DNA of 64,000 bases from Azophilus sp965116165. GTDB lineage: Bacteria > Pseudomonadota > Gammaproteobacteria > Pseudomonadales > Azotimanducaceae. This document shows, one piece after another, positions 44,281-53,473 of this stretch (within the stretch, counting starts at the first letter, position 1; every line of letters starts with the position of its first letter). The notes beneath the pieces are model-generated. The model made no database searches and was not told the origin of the DNA. It worked only from the letters and a program-made list of their open reading frames with translations. The DNA lies in assembly GCA_965116165.1 (NCBI GenBank), contig OZ220484.1, forward strand, positions 434,001 through 498,000, in the 5' to 3' direction. The position numbers and the translations under genes are program-made.

Positions 44281-44373
44281 GTGCGCTGTCCGGTTAATTC
44301 GCTGCTAGGCCAGTGTCCGTTCACAAGGAAGAATATTATTCTCGATAATAGGCGTATTTTTCGGACAGGACAC
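44281..44373. repeat. Possible 93-bp element with short inverted ends
   Basis: Left end GTGCGCTGTCCGGTTAAT and right end CGGACAGGACAC are inverted relatives (about ten of twelve bases match). The right-end motif also occurs exactly at 27628-27639, just after the metalloprotease stop. Tentative. Confidence 0.35.
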
Positions 44374-44399
44374 CCGTGTCCACTCCTCTCGAGCTGCAA

Positions 44400-45050
44400 A
44401 TGATGACAACCATTCAGGCCGTAATCTGGGATTTCGGTGGTGTGCTGACCAGTTCGCCGTTCGAGGCGTTCAATCGGTACGAAGCCGAGCGGGGGCTGCC
44501 GCAAGACTTCATTCGTTCGATCAATGCCACCAACCCGGATTCCAATGCCTGGGCGCGTTTTGAGTCCGCGGTCATCGGCCTTGCCGAATTCGATGTCCTG
44601 TTTGAGGAGGAATCCCGCGCCCGCGGGCACCCCATTCCGGGCAGGCGTGTCATTGAGATGCTGAGCGGTGCCGTGCGCCCGCGCATGGTTGAAGCGCTGC
44701 GGCGCTGCAAAGAGCACTTTGCGGTCGCCTGCATCACCAACAACATGAAAACGGGGCTGGGGCCATCCATGGCGGGCACGCCTGCGCGCAAGGCGGAAAC
44801 CAAGGCAGTCATGGCAATGTTCGATCTCATCGTCGAATCGAGCGTGGAAGGGATACGAAAGCCCGACCCGCGCATTTACGAACTGACCTGTTCGCGGTTG
44901 GGCGTGCCGCCCCGAGTCTGTGTTTTTCTCGATGATCTCGGTATCAACCTCAAGCCCGCCCGGGCGCTCGGCATGCATACCATCAAGGTGGTTTCCGAGG
45001 AGCGCGCCCTCGCGGATTTGGCGGCGGCCACGAGCCTGGAACTCATTTAG
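44400..45050 (+). CDS. HAD-family hydrolase
   Basis: 216 residues, HAD subfamily IA with a nucleophile motif VIWDFGGVL (Asp in WDFGG) near residue 10, motif II threonine in CITNNM, motif III lysine in GIRKPDPRIYEL, and motif IV FLDDLGINLKPA. Related to epoxide-hydrolase N-terminal-domain phosphatases; its substrate is unknown. I start at ATG 44400; a GTG at 44376 would add eight residues. Overlaps the MoaD-like gene convergently by four bases. Confidence 0.88.
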   Translation: MMTTIQAVIWDFGGVLTSSPFEAFNRYEAERGLPQDFIRSINATNPDSNAWARFESAVIGLAEFDVLFEEESRARGHPIPGRRVIEMLSGAVRPRMVEALRRCKEHFAVACITNNMKTGLGPSMAGTPARKAETKAVMAMFDLIVESSVEGIRKPDPRIYELTCSRLGVPPRVCVFLDDLGINLKPARALGMHTIKVVSEERALADLAAATSLELI

Positions 45051-45289
45051 CCTCCCTCAATACGCGGCATGAAAAAGACCTCGCTGGCATTTTCGATGGG
45101 CTCGAGAAAGGCGTCCTGATAGATCTGGCCATCGATGGCGACCGCCGACTTCGACAGGCGTTCACCGATACCCGGCCATCGTTGCTCAAGCTTATCGACG
45201 AGTTCGCGATAGTTTTCCGCGACCACGGCGACCTCCCGCTGACCGCCGGTCGCCGTCAGCAGGTGGTCTGGAAAGACGACCCTAGCCAT
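45047..45289 (-). CDS. MoaD/ThiS-family ubiquitin-like sulphur carrier
   Basis: 80 residues. Beta-grasp protein ending in IEGG, the diglycine tail that is activated to a thiocarboxylate. Its context beside a molybdenum-dependent hydroxylase suggests molybdopterin synthase small subunit (MoaD), although no MoaE lies here and a ThiS-like role is possible. Sequence features (SAVAIDGQIYQDAFLEPIEN) fit the MoaD side. Lies 113 bases downstream of the large molybdoenzyme subunit. Confidence 0.8.
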   Translation of the reverse strand: MARVVFPDHLLTATGGQREVAVVAENYRELVDKLEQRWPGIGERLSKSAVAIDGQIYQDAFLEPIENASEVFFMPRIEGG

Positions 45290-45402
45290 GGCAAGTCAGC
45301 GCGTCTCGCGGGGCTTCCCAATGCGGGCTGTGCGCAACAATCGTATTGACCTACCGCACAGCCCGCACAAATGGATGGGAAGACATCCTTCGACGGTCCC
45401 TA

Positions 45403-47664
45403 TCAATGTCCATCCAACGCGGCGAGGACTCGCGGCGGCGACAAGGGTAGGTCGTTTATACGGACGCCGGTGGCATCGCGCACCGCGTTGGCCGCAACGG
45501 CCAGCGGCGCAACGATTGGGGTCTCGCCAACACCGCGCACCCCATAGGGATGGCTCGGATTGGGCACCTCGACAATCTGCGTATCGATCATGGGCAAATC
45601 CGAGGACACGGGCATGCGGTAGTCGAGGAAACCGGCGTTTTCCATCACACCGTTTTCGTCATAGATATATTCCTCGTTGAGCGCCCAGCCAAGCCCTTGA
45701 GAGGCGCCACCCTGCATTTGGCCTTCGACGTAATCCGGATGAATGGCCTTGCCCGCATCCTGAATCGCCGTGTACGACAGCACATCGACCTTACCGGTTT
45801 CCCGATCAACCTCAAGGTCTGCGAAGTTGACGGAAAAACTGGCGCCCGCGCCCTGTGCATTGAGCGAGGCGCGTCCCAAAATCGGCCCACCGGTTTTCGG
45901 TGCTCCGGCCGCGATGTCGGCCAGGCTCATCGGTGTGACCTCGGCGTTAACGCCCGCGGCGGGCACCGCCTGGCCGTCCTCCCATTCCACCTGATCCTCG
46001 TCGACCCCCCAGGTTGCGGCAACCCGGGCCTTGCACTGGCCAATGATGTCCTCGCAGGCCCGCACCACGGCAAGCCCGGTGGCGAAGGTCGTGCGGCTAC
46101 CGCCGGTCACATTGCAGAATCCGGTGCTTTCCGTATCCCCGATATAGGCCTTGACGCGCTCATAGGGGATGCCAAGCGTTTCCGCGGCCATCAGGCACAT
46201 GGACGCGCGCGAGCCGCCGATATCGGGATTGCCTTCCATGACGATCACGGTGCCGTCCTCATTGAGACGCACCTCGGCGCTCGATTGCATGCCCACATTG
46301 AACCAGAATCCCGCGGCAACCCCCCGTCCCGCGCCTTTCGGTACCGGCTTCAGGTAGTTGGGGTGTTTTTTGGCCGCCTCAATGCACGCTTTGAGGCCAA
46401 TCGCGGGGAATTTGGGGCCGTAGGGTGCTTGGGTACCCTCGTCGGCCGCGTTTTTCATGCGCAGGTCGAGTGGATCCATATCGAGACGGCGGGCAAGATC
46501 GTCGAGCGCCACCTCCATGGCGTGCATGGATTGGGGTGCGCCGGGGGCCCGATAGGCCGCCACTTTTGGCTTGTTGACCAAAACTTCCCTCGCTTCGACC
46601 AGGAAGTTCTCCAAATCATAGGGTGCGAAGATCGACATGGCCCCGGGGCCGATCGGCGCACCCGGAAAGGCACCGGCCTCGTAGGCGAGCCATGCCTTGG
46701 CGGCGGTGACCCGGCCATCGCGTCGGGCACCGACCCTTACCCGGCAAACACTGCCGGAGGTCGGTCCCGTGGCACGGAAGACCTCTTCCCGGGTCATGAC
46801 CATCTTGACCGGCCGCCCGGCGTGCTTGGACAGCAAGATGGCCACAGGTTCCAGGTAAACCACGGTTTTACCCCCGAAACCGCCGCCGATTTCGCTGGCG
46901 ACAAACTTGAGATCGCCGATTTTCCAGTCGAGAATTTTGGCGGTCATCGCCCGAAAGTCGAAGTGCCCCTGGGTGCAGCACCAAACGGTTGCCTTGCCTT
47001 CCTCGTTAACGGTGGCGGTACAGGCATGGGGTTCGATGTAGCCCTGGTGCGCCATCGGGATACGGTACTCGCCCTCGACGACAACATCGGCCTGCTCGAA
47101 TCCGTCGTCCACATTCCCGCGGGTCAGGGTCATCGCCGAGGCAATGTTGCTCGGTTTATCCGGCTTTTCGGGCAGGTTCTTCGTAAAGCATTGCTCGTCA
47201 AGCAGCGGCGCATCTTCCTCCATCGCCGCGAGCACATCAAGCACGGGCGGCAGTACCTCGTATTCGACCCGAATCGCATCGAGCGCACGTTCTGCGATTT
47301 CAAGCGAGATTGCGGCCACCGCCGCCACCGCGTGGCCGTGATAGAGAGCCTTGTCCCGCGCCATGACATTGTTCGCCACATCGCCGATGGAACCTCCGCC
47401 CTCGCCGCCGAGCAGGGCACCCTCACCGCAAACCGGAAAGTCCCGCCCGGACACCGCCGCATACACACCCTCCATAGCGAGCGCACCGGACACATCCACA
47501 CTTTTGATGCGGGCATGGGCGTGGGGACTACGGAGCACCTTGCCGTGCAGCATATTCGGCAAATTTTGGTCGGCGCCGTATTGGGCGCGTCCGGTCACCT
47601 TATCCACCCCATCCGGGCGAACTGGCCGGGTACCCACATATTTAAAGTCAACAGCTTCAGCCAC
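45403..47664 (-). CDS. Xanthine dehydrogenase-family molybdopterin-binding large subunit
   Basis: 753 residues. Molybdenum hydroxylase large chain. Seen: an N-terminal Ald_Xan_dh domain (YGADQNLPNMLHGKVLRSPH), the molybdopterin-contact SEIGGGFGGKTVVYLEP, AYRAPGAPQSMHAMEVALDD, and the catalytic glutamate in GVRGVGETPIVAPLAVAANA. The substrate is unknown; relatives oxidise CO, carbon-heteroatom ring or acyl-CoA substrates. The CO dehydrogenase active-site loop (AYRCSFR) is absent (AYRAPGAPQS instead), so it is not a classical CO dehydrogenase. The FAD and Fe-S subunits are about 600 bases upstream. Confidence 0.94.
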   Translation of the reverse strand: MAEAVDFKYVGTRPVRPDGVDKVTGRAQYGADQNLPNMLHGKVLRSPHAHARIKSVDVSGALAMEGVYAAVSGRDFPVCGEGALLGGEGGGSIGDVANNVMARDKALYHGHAVAAVAAISLEIAERALDAIRVEYEVLPPVLDVLAAMEEDAPLLDEQCFTKNLPEKPDKPSNIASAMTLTRGNVDDGFEQADVVVEGEYRIPMAHQGYIEPHACTATVNEEGKATVWCCTQGHFDFRAMTAKILDWKIGDLKFVASEIGGGFGGKTVVYLEPVAILLSKHAGRPVKMVMTREEVFRATGPTSGSVCRVRVGARRDGRVTAAKAWLAYEAGAFPGAPIGPGAMSIFAPYDLENFLVEAREVLVNKPKVAAYRAPGAPQSMHAMEVALDDLARRLDMDPLDLRMKNAADEGTQAPYGPKFPAIGLKACIEAAKKHPNYLKPVPKGAGRGVAAGFWFNVGMQSSAEVRLNEDGTVIVMEGNPDIGGSRASMCLMAAETLGIPYERVKAYIGDTESTGFCNVTGGSRTTFATGLAVVRACEDIIGQCKARVAATWGVDEDQVEWEDGQAVPAAGVNAEVTPMSLADIAAGAPKTGGPILGRASLNAQGAGASFSVNFADLEVDRETGKVDVLSYTAIQDAGKAIHPDYVEGQMQGGASQGLGWALNEEYIYDENGVMENAGFLDYRMPVSSDLPMIDTQIVEVPNPSHPYGVRGVGETPIVAPLAVAANAVRDATGVRINDLPLSPPRVLAALDGH

Positions 47665-47710
47665 GAAATACCTCCTTACCTTTAACCTTTACCTTTAATT
47701 TATCCTTAAC

Positions 47711-47820
47711 CTTAAGGAACCTCTGATTAATCCTGTAGCAGCGGCATCCGATTGAATAAAATCAATAGCTTACGAGTCGATCAATGCTGCTCTATCGAAT
47801 TGATCAGAGTTTCCCTAACC
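47711..47820. repeat. Palindromic repeat R4, copy in the large/small subunit gap
   Basis: Ends TTAAGGAACCTCTGATTAAT and the complement of AATTGATCAGAGTTTCCCTA pair; the whole 110 bases forms an imperfect hairpin with about 52-base arms. Highly similar to the next copy at 47865-47972. Confidence 0.75.
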
Positions 47821-47864
47821 TTACCTTAATCTCGACTGATCCTCTGGTTCACGAACGATATCTT

Positions 47865-47972
47865 TAAAGGAACCTCTGATTCATCCTGTAGTCTCGGCAT
47901 ACAAGATAATAAAATCAATAGCCTACGAGTATACCAATGCCGTTCTATCAAATTGTTCAGACCTTCCTTAAG
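47865..47972. repeat. Palindromic repeat R4, second copy
   Basis: Same layout as 47711-47820 (AAAGGAACCTCTGATTCATC to TTGTTCAGACCTTCCTTAAG), separated by 44 bases. No coding capacity. Confidence 0.75.
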
Positions 47973-48097
47973 TTACCCAACCGTCGAGCCAGTGGTTTGC
48001 AACTCATCGGCCATTGTGCCCGCTTCAATAACCCTTCTGTTCGCAGGCACCGCCCTCAAATGCGCCTTTGCAAAGGCGATGCATCGCAGTTTTTGGG

Positions 48098-48168
48098 AAT
48101 TACATCCATAAGATGACATACCACTATATGTTGAGGCTTTAGCGGCAGGCAACCACCGCATGTTGACC
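48098..48168 (-). repeat. R5 core repeat, reversed
   Basis: Read on the minus strand: CAACATGCGGTGGTTGCCTG to CAACATATAGTGGTATGTCA, matching the units at 10.2, 12.5 and 44.1 kb. Confidence 0.6.
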
Positions 48169-48228
48169 GCCGCCAACCTATCGATAGAGCTCCTTAACCT
48201 CGGGAATTTCGGCATCGCCTCGTTGTGG

Positions 48229-48708
48229 CTAGGCCTGATAGGCCAGTTCCGCGGCCGTATCCTGCACGGCCCGAATGATCTTGTCATAACCGGTGCACCG
48301 ACAGAGATTCCCCGCCAGCCAATAGCGAATGGTTTCCTCGTCCGGATCCGGATCCCGATCAAGCAATGCCTTGGCGGCAACGATCAGGCCAGGGGTGCAG
48401 ATACCGCACTGCAATGCCGCATGCTCAAGAAATTTTTGCTGCACGGGATGCAATTCGCCATCGTGGGCAATGCCCTCAATGGTGGTTACCTCGACGCCTT
48501 CCGCCTCGGCGGCGAATACCAGACAGGAACACACCAAACGCCCGTCGACGAGCACGGAGCAGGCACCGCAGTCGCCGGTGCCGCAGCCCTCCTTCGTACC
48601 CTGACGCCCCAATATATCCCGCAGGGCCTCAAGCAGCGTCTGCTGGGGTGAACACAGAAACTCGACGGCTTCGCCGTTGATATTGCTTTGTACATGCATC
48701 TTGGCCAT
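48229..48708 (-). CDS. (2Fe-2S) small subunit of a molybdenum hydroxylase
   Basis: 159 residues. N-terminal plant-type [2Fe-2S] ferredoxin domain with CGTGDCGACSVLVDG, and a C-terminal all-helical [2Fe-2S] domain with QCGICTPGLIVA and GNLCRCTGYDKI. Shuttles electrons from the molybdenum site to FAD. The start chosen is ATG 48708, with AGGAG upstream; the nominal ORF starts at a TTG. It follows the FAD subunit gene closely and is separated from the large subunit by about 560 bases of repeats. Confidence 0.95.
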   Translation of the reverse strand: MAKMHVQSNINGEAVEFLCSPQQTLLEALRDILGRQGTKEGCGTGDCGACSVLVDGRLVCSCLVFAAEAEGVEVTTIEGIAHDGELHPVQQKFLEHAALQCGICTPGLIVAAKALLDRDPDPDEETIRYWLAGNLCRCTGYDKIIRAVQDTAAELAYQA

Positions 48709-48722
48709 GGTAAACAAACTCC

Positions 48723-49604
48723 TCAGGATGCGTTGCGCGCCCGGTCCCAGGCGATAGCGCCGGCGCGCCGGCAGAGCACGGCCACCACCTTGCGCCGATA
48801 TTCCACGGTACCCCGTTTGTCGGAGATGGGCGAGGACACCGCCGTACAGGCATCGCCCGCGGCGGCGAGCGCATCATCGTCCACCATCGTGCCGACCAAG
48901 GCATCGGCGGCCGCGGGTACGGCCAGGGGGGTTGGAGCGACCGCACCAATGCCCACGCAGGCCGCCGTACACAGGCCGTCGGTATTGAGGGTAACGCTCA
49001 CACCCGCACCGGCCACGGCGATATCCATTTCCGTGCGGGGAATGAAACGCAGGTAGGCGTCGCTGGTGTTCGGCACCGGACGCGGGAACTTGAGGCCGAG
49101 CAGGAATTCGCCGGTCCGTAGGGCATTCAGGCCCACACCGGTGCAGAATTGCGCAACCGGCATTTCCCGGGTTCCGTTGGGTCCGGCAATCACACATAGG
49201 CCCTGATTGGCGATCATGGCCGGAATGGTGTCTGCGGCGGGGGATGCGTTGCACAGGTTGCCGCCGAGCGTGGCCCGGCCCTGAATCTGTGTCGAGCCGA
49301 TTAGGTAGGCCGATTCGATCAGGCCGGGAAACAGGCGCTTGAGCTCTTCGTTTTCGTCGAGTTCGGCGCTGGGGATTGCCGCGCCGATGTAAATCTCATC
49401 GCCATCGAGATCAATGCGCTTGGTTTCCTCAAGATGCTTGACGTCGACGATGGTGCGCGGTTCCCGGTCGGCCCCGCGCATCTGAACGATGAGGTCGGTG
49501 CCGCCGGCCAATAATTGGGCGCGCCGGCCACTGCTGGCGTGGTCTTGCAAAATGCCCACCGCGGCGTCAATGCTCACAGGGGCGACATAGGCGTATTCCG
49601 CCAT
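48723..49604 (-). CDS. FAD-binding medium subunit of a molybdenum hydroxylase
   Basis: 293 residues of the CoxM/XdhB type. FAD-binding signatures AQLLAGGTDLIVQM and TQIQGRATLGGNLCNASPAAD. Passes electrons from the Fe-S subunit to the acceptor. Starts the operon; the promoter must lie in the gap with pepQ. The three subunits together make a heterotrimeric enzyme of unknown substrate. Confidence 0.95.
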   Translation of the reverse strand: MAEYAYVAPVSIDAAVGILQDHASSGRRAQLLAGGTDLIVQMRGADREPRTIVDVKHLEETKRIDLDGDEIYIGAAIPSAELDENEELKRLFPGLIESAYLIGSTQIQGRATLGGNLCNASPAADTIPAMIANQGLCVIAGPNGTREMPVAQFCTGVGLNALRTGEFLLGLKFPRPVPNTSDAYLRFIPRTEMDIAVAGAGVSVTLNTDGLCTAACVGIGAVAPTPLAVPAAADALVGTMVDDDALAAAGDACTAVSSPISDKRGTVEYRRKVVAVLCRRAGAIAWDRARNAS

Positions 49605-49964
49605 GAGTCCTCCATTTCGGATTCGTTGCAGATAGGGTTGAATCGATCAGCGTCCAATCTACCAGAATCCACCGTTGGGAAGCCAGCATGCAATCAGCAA
49701 TTCACATTATGCCCACCGGCCGCGCAGGGTCGGCATTCGATCTGGCCGGCATTGAGTCGCGAGAGGCGCAGTCCGCCGAGCCAAGGTCCGCGCGCCCGCC
49801 CTTCCGTCCCCATCGAATAGGTATCCTCGAACACTGCCACCCTCTGTCCCGGTTGACTTGAACAATGCCCAGGCACACATCCCTGAATCGCCGCAATTCG
49901 GGGCAGTCCGCAACCAGACAATTGATTGGCGAAATATATAGTGGGTGAGCGTTATAATTGTTTG
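49605..49964. other. Divergent gap between the molybdoenzyme operon and pepQ
   Basis: 360 bases with no gene. It contains a TATAAT at 49953-49958 for pepQ (see below) and presumably the promoter for the molybdoenzyme operon; I see no regulator site I can name. Confidence 0.4.
49953..49958 (+). promoter_or_regulatory. TATAAT -10 box just upstream of pepQ
   Basis: A perfect consensus hexamer six bases before the GTG at 49965. Transcription would begin at or next to that codon, suggesting a leaderless mRNA. A good -35 is not evident (TTGGCG at 49926 is 21 bases away). Confidence 0.45.
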
Positions 49965-51293
49965 GTGAATCCGGAGAGCGAACAACGGTATCGGCGGCAT
50001 CTGGAGGTGTTGGCGCGCCAGTGGGCGGCGGCGCTGGAGGCGACGCGCTTCGATGCGGTCATGGTGGCGGCGGGCGGTCCGAACAACTACCTGTTCGACG
50101 ACGAGGCACCCCCCTTTCGGTCCAACCCCCACTTCGCGCTTTGGTTTCCCGATGGCCGCTGCGAACAGGCGTTGCTGCTGTTCGCGCCGGAGCAGCGGCC
50201 GAGGCTCTTCTTTCTCGAATCACAGGATTATTGGCATCTGCCGCAACGAGCGCCGGCCTGGGCGGCGGATTGCTTTGAACTCGCCGTTTTTAGCGATGTG
50301 GCCGCGCTTCGCAGGGCGGCGCTAACCGCGGCGGACGGCTTGGGAAGGGTCGCCCGCATCGGCGTCGACCCGACCTTTGCCGGCCAGTCGAGCAACCCGC
50401 CCCCACTCGTCGATCACCTGCACTACCTACGGGGCCGCAAGACGGAATTTGAGATCGATTGCATTATGCGCGCCACCGAGGCGGGTGTGGGTGGCCATCT
50501 GGCGGCGCGCGACGCCTATTTCACCGGCGCATCCGAACGGGACATCCTGGGTGCCTACCTTGCCGCATCGGGCCACACGGAAACCGAACTGCCCTACCCC
50601 TGCATCATCGCCCAGAACGAACACGCCGCCGTTCTCCACTACCGGTATTACGATACCGAGCCACCGGCACGGCGGCACAGCTTCTTGATCGATGCCGGAG
50701 CGCGCTGCCGTGGCTATGCCTCGGACATCACCCGCACCTATACCGCCAGCGAGGGCGATCTTTTCGGTACGCTAATCGCAGCGCTCGATGCCGAGCAGCG
50801 GTCTCTGGTCGACGGCATCCGGCCGGGTCTGGAATATCTCGACCTGCACGTTGATATGCACCGTCGCCTGTGCGGGTTGCTCGTCGAGTTCGGTTTGGTA
50901 CATTGCAGTGCCGAGGCGGCGTTTGCACTGGGAATATCGCGAACCTTCCTACCGCATGGGCTGGGGCATCTGCTGGGGCTGCAGGTACACGATGTCGCCG
51001 GTCACCAAATCAAAGTGACGGGCGAGCGGGCACCACCTCCCCCCGAATACCCGTCGCTCAGGCTCACGCGCCCGACGGAGACGGGTATGGTTTTCACCAT
51101 CGAGCCGGGGCTTTACTGGATTCCCATGCTCCTTGACAACCTGCGGGCCAGCGCCTCGGGAGCAGCGGTCAACTGGTCCGGGGTCGAGTCGCTACGACCC
51201 TTTGGCGGCATCCGCATCGAGGACAATATCCTGGTTACGGAAAGCGGGAGCCGCAACCTCACCCGCGAGGCGTTCGCCGCCCTGTCCGCATGA
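49965..51293 (+). CDS. pepQ: Xaa-Pro dipeptidase
   Basis: About 442 residues. Cytoplasmic dinuclear Mn enzyme that splits Xaa-Pro dipeptides. The N-domain resembles E. coli PepQ (NYLFDDEAPPFRSNPHFALW). In the C-domain the five metal ligands are visible: DAGARCRGYASD, HGLGHLLGLQVHD, TIEPG and RIEDN. The start is uncertain: GTG 49965 fits the family N-terminus and the nearby -10 box, whereas TTG 49926 would put a promoter inside the gene. The stop overlaps the next gene by four bases. Confidence 0.92.
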   Translation: MNPESEQRYRRHLEVLARQWAAALEATRFDAVMVAAGGPNNYLFDDEAPPFRSNPHFALWFPDGRCEQALLLFAPEQRPRLFFLESQDYWHLPQRAPAWAADCFELAVFSDVAALRRAALTAADGLGRVARIGVDPTFAGQSSNPPPLVDHLHYLRGRKTEFEIDCIMRATEAGVGGHLAARDAYFTGASERDILGAYLAASGHTETELPYPCIIAQNEHAAVLHYRYYDTEPPARRHSFLIDAGARCRGYASDITRTYTASEGDLFGTLIAALDAEQRSLVDGIRPGLEYLDLHVDMHRRLCGLLVEFGLVHCSAEAAFALGISRTFLPHGLGHLLGLQVHDVAGHQIKVTGERAPPPPEYPSLRLTRPTETGMVFTIEPGLYWIPMLLDNLRASASGAAVNWSGVESLRPFGGIRIEDNILVTESGSRNLTREAFAALSA

Positions 51294-53404
51294 AAAATCC
51301 TCTTACCCCCAAGCGGATTTTCAGCGACCCGCCCCTCGCCGCAAGTCCGCCCAGGGACATTCAGCTTTCGCCGGACGGACGCTTTGCCAGCTTTCTCAAG
51401 GCCGCCGACGACGACCGGGAGCGGCTGGATCTGTGGGGAGCGGGCCTCGACGGGGGCCAATTGGCGTGCTGGCTGGCGGCGACCGAACTGCCCGGCGCGG
51501 ACAGCGGCGCCGCCGAGCGGAACGAACGCGAGCGCAAGCGTCTTTTCGGCCACGGGATAGGCGGCCATGCCTGGAGCGCGGACAGCGGCACGCTACTTGT
51601 CCAAGCCGCCGGCGCCGGCTATCTGTTCGAGGTGGCGAGCCGGTCGATTCGCCGGGCCACGCCGGCTGGCCACGGCTACTCCGATATTCGCCTCTCCCCA
51701 AAGGGCCGGTTTATCAGCTATGTCCGGGACCGCAGCCTGTTTTATCTGCATTTCGACAGCGGCATTGAGCGCACCGTGGCGCGTTCGCAAGACGCAACCA
51801 CCCATTTCGGTACCGCGGACTTTCTGGCCCAGGAAGAAATGCACCGATTCGAGGGGCATTGGTGGCACCCCGATGAGAACGCCATCGTCCTCACCCGTGT
51901 TGATGAATCGCCGGTCGCCCCTATTCGTCGTTTCGGTGCCGATGCATTGCGGATGGTCGAGCAGCGGTATCCCTTTGCGGGTGCGCGGAATCCGGTCGTG
52001 ACACTGGGATGGTACGATCTGGACTCCGGCGAAATACACTGGCTCGACTACGCCGACGAGCCGGAAGACTATCTCGCGAGAGTTCGGTTCGCGCACGACA
52101 ATCTCATTCTCGGTGTACAAAACCGCGCCCAGAATCGGCTTCGTATCAAAGTTGTCGCCTCTCCGGAGGCGTTACCCCGTTTGCTACTCGAGGAATCCTC
52201 GGACACCTGGATCAATCTGGACCACAATTTCACGCCCATTGGCGTGGCGGACTACCTGCTCACCTCGGAGCGAAGCGGAAGCAGCCATCTATTCCGCCAT
52301 CGTGCGGGAACATTGAGCCAAGTTACCCAAGGTCCGGGGTATATCGAGAAGATCCTGCACGCCGACCATAGGCGGGCGCTGGTGTCCGGTTGGTTGGAGG
52401 CACCCACGGAACGGCATTTGATCGCCGTGGACCTCGAAACCGGTGAGGGGCGCCAGCTAACCGCTCCCGGCTGGCACGAACTTTCGGTCGGCAAAGGCGG
52501 CAATGCCGTCCTGGATTGCCACAGCGACCTGACAAGCCCCGGAGACATTCGTTTTGGTCCGTTGTACGGGCCAAAGCGGGTTCTGTCCTCAACCACCATC
52601 AATGCCGACCACCCCTACCACGAATACCTGGCAAGCCACGCAACCCCGATCCTCGATAGCATCGAGGCGGAAGATGGCCAAAGACTCCACTTCCGCCTGA
52701 CACGCCCCACCGCCAATGGGGAACAGGCCCCGCAATCGAGCTTTCCCCTGATCGTTTGGGTCTATGGCGGTCCGGGCGCACAAATTGTCCGCAATGCCTG
52801 GCCACCGCTGACCCTACAGCTTTTCGCCCAAAATGGATTCGGAGTGCTGGAGCTGGACAACCGCGGCAGCGCCAGCCGGGGTCGGATATTCGAAGCGCCG
52901 CTGTTTCGCCGATTGGGCGATGCGGAAGTGCGCGACCAGGTCGCCGGCACCCACCATGCCGCGCATCTCGACTGGGTCGATGCGAACCGAATCGGGGTGT
53001 TTGGCCACAGTTATGGCGGCTACATGACACTCATGTGTCTGGCCAAGGCGCCCAAACTGTTCCGGGCCGGGGTCAGTGTGGCACCGGTCACCGACTGGCA
53101 TCTGTACGATACGCATTACACCGAGCGCTTCCTGGGTCGTCCGGAGGATGACCCCGAGGCATATCGGGCGAGTTCCGTGTTTACATGGCTCGATGGACTA
53201 CGGGGCAGCTTGCTGGTCATGCACGGCATGGCCGACGACAACGTATTGTTCGCCCATACATCGAAGTTGATCCACGAATTGCAACGCCGCCACCATCCCT
53301 TTGAACTCATGGCCTACCCCGCCGCCAAGCACGCTCTGCAGGAGCCCGACGTATCCATTCACCGCTTCAACCTGATTCTGGACTTCTTTCGTAGGAACCT
53401 GTGA
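51290..53404 (+). CDS. Dipeptidyl peptidase IV (S9B family)
   Basis: 704 residues: N-terminal beta-propeller, the paired glutamates that hold the substrate N-terminus in DFLAQEEMHR, and a C-terminal hydrolase with Ser in FGHSYGGYM, Asp in HGMADDNVL and His in PAAKHALQE. Removes Xaa-Pro dipeptides from peptide N-termini, giving substrates for PepQ. No signal peptide or membrane helix is seen, so cytoplasmic, unlike many bacterial DPP IV. ATGA overlap with pepQ shows a two-gene proline-peptide operon. Confidence 0.92.
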   Translation: MKNPLTPKRIFSDPPLAASPPRDIQLSPDGRFASFLKAADDDRERLDLWGAGLDGGQLACWLAATELPGADSGAAERNERERKRLFGHGIGGHAWSADSGTLLVQAAGAGYLFEVASRSIRRATPAGHGYSDIRLSPKGRFISYVRDRSLFYLHFDSGIERTVARSQDATTHFGTADFLAQEEMHRFEGHWWHPDENAIVLTRVDESPVAPIRRFGADALRMVEQRYPFAGARNPVVTLGWYDLDSGEIHWLDYADEPEDYLARVRFAHDNLILGVQNRAQNRLRIKVVASPEALPRLLLEESSDTWINLDHNFTPIGVADYLLTSERSGSSHLFRHRAGTLSQVTQGPGYIEKILHADHRRALVSGWLEAPTERHLIAVDLETGEGRQLTAPGWHELSVGKGGNAVLDCHSDLTSPGDIRFGPLYGPKRVLSSTTINADHPYHEYLASHATPILDSIEAEDGQRLHFRLTRPTANGEQAPQSSFPLIVWVYGGPGAQIVRNAWPPLTLQLFAQNGFGVLELDNRGSASRGRIFEAPLFRRLGDAEVRDQVAGTHHAAHLDWVDANRIGVFGHSYGGYMTLMCLAKAPKLFRAGVSVAPVTDWHLYDTHYTERFLGRPEDDPEAYRASSVFTWLDGLRGSLLVMHGMADDNVLFAHTSKLIHELQRRHHPFELMAYPAAKHALQEPDVSIHRFNLILDFFRRNL

Positions 53405-53473
53405 TCGTCAAAGAGCACGTAGAGCCATTGTGGAAGACGCACGCAAAATCACCGCATGCAACCTCGCCACCGG

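Noticed and set aside
45550..47685. 711-residue ORF opposite the molybdoenzyme large subunit
   Set aside because: It is the antisense shadow of an unmistakable gene on the other strand.
47711..47972. Two similar units spaced by 44 bases considered as a CRISPR start
   Set aside because: Only two units of about 108 bases that are themselves hairpins, with no short repeat/spacer structure and no cas genes.
45403..49604. Classical aerobic CO dehydrogenase (coxMSL)
   Set aside because: The large subunit lacks the AYRCSFR active-site loop; it reads AYRAPGAPQS, so only the wider xanthine dehydrogenase family is assigned.
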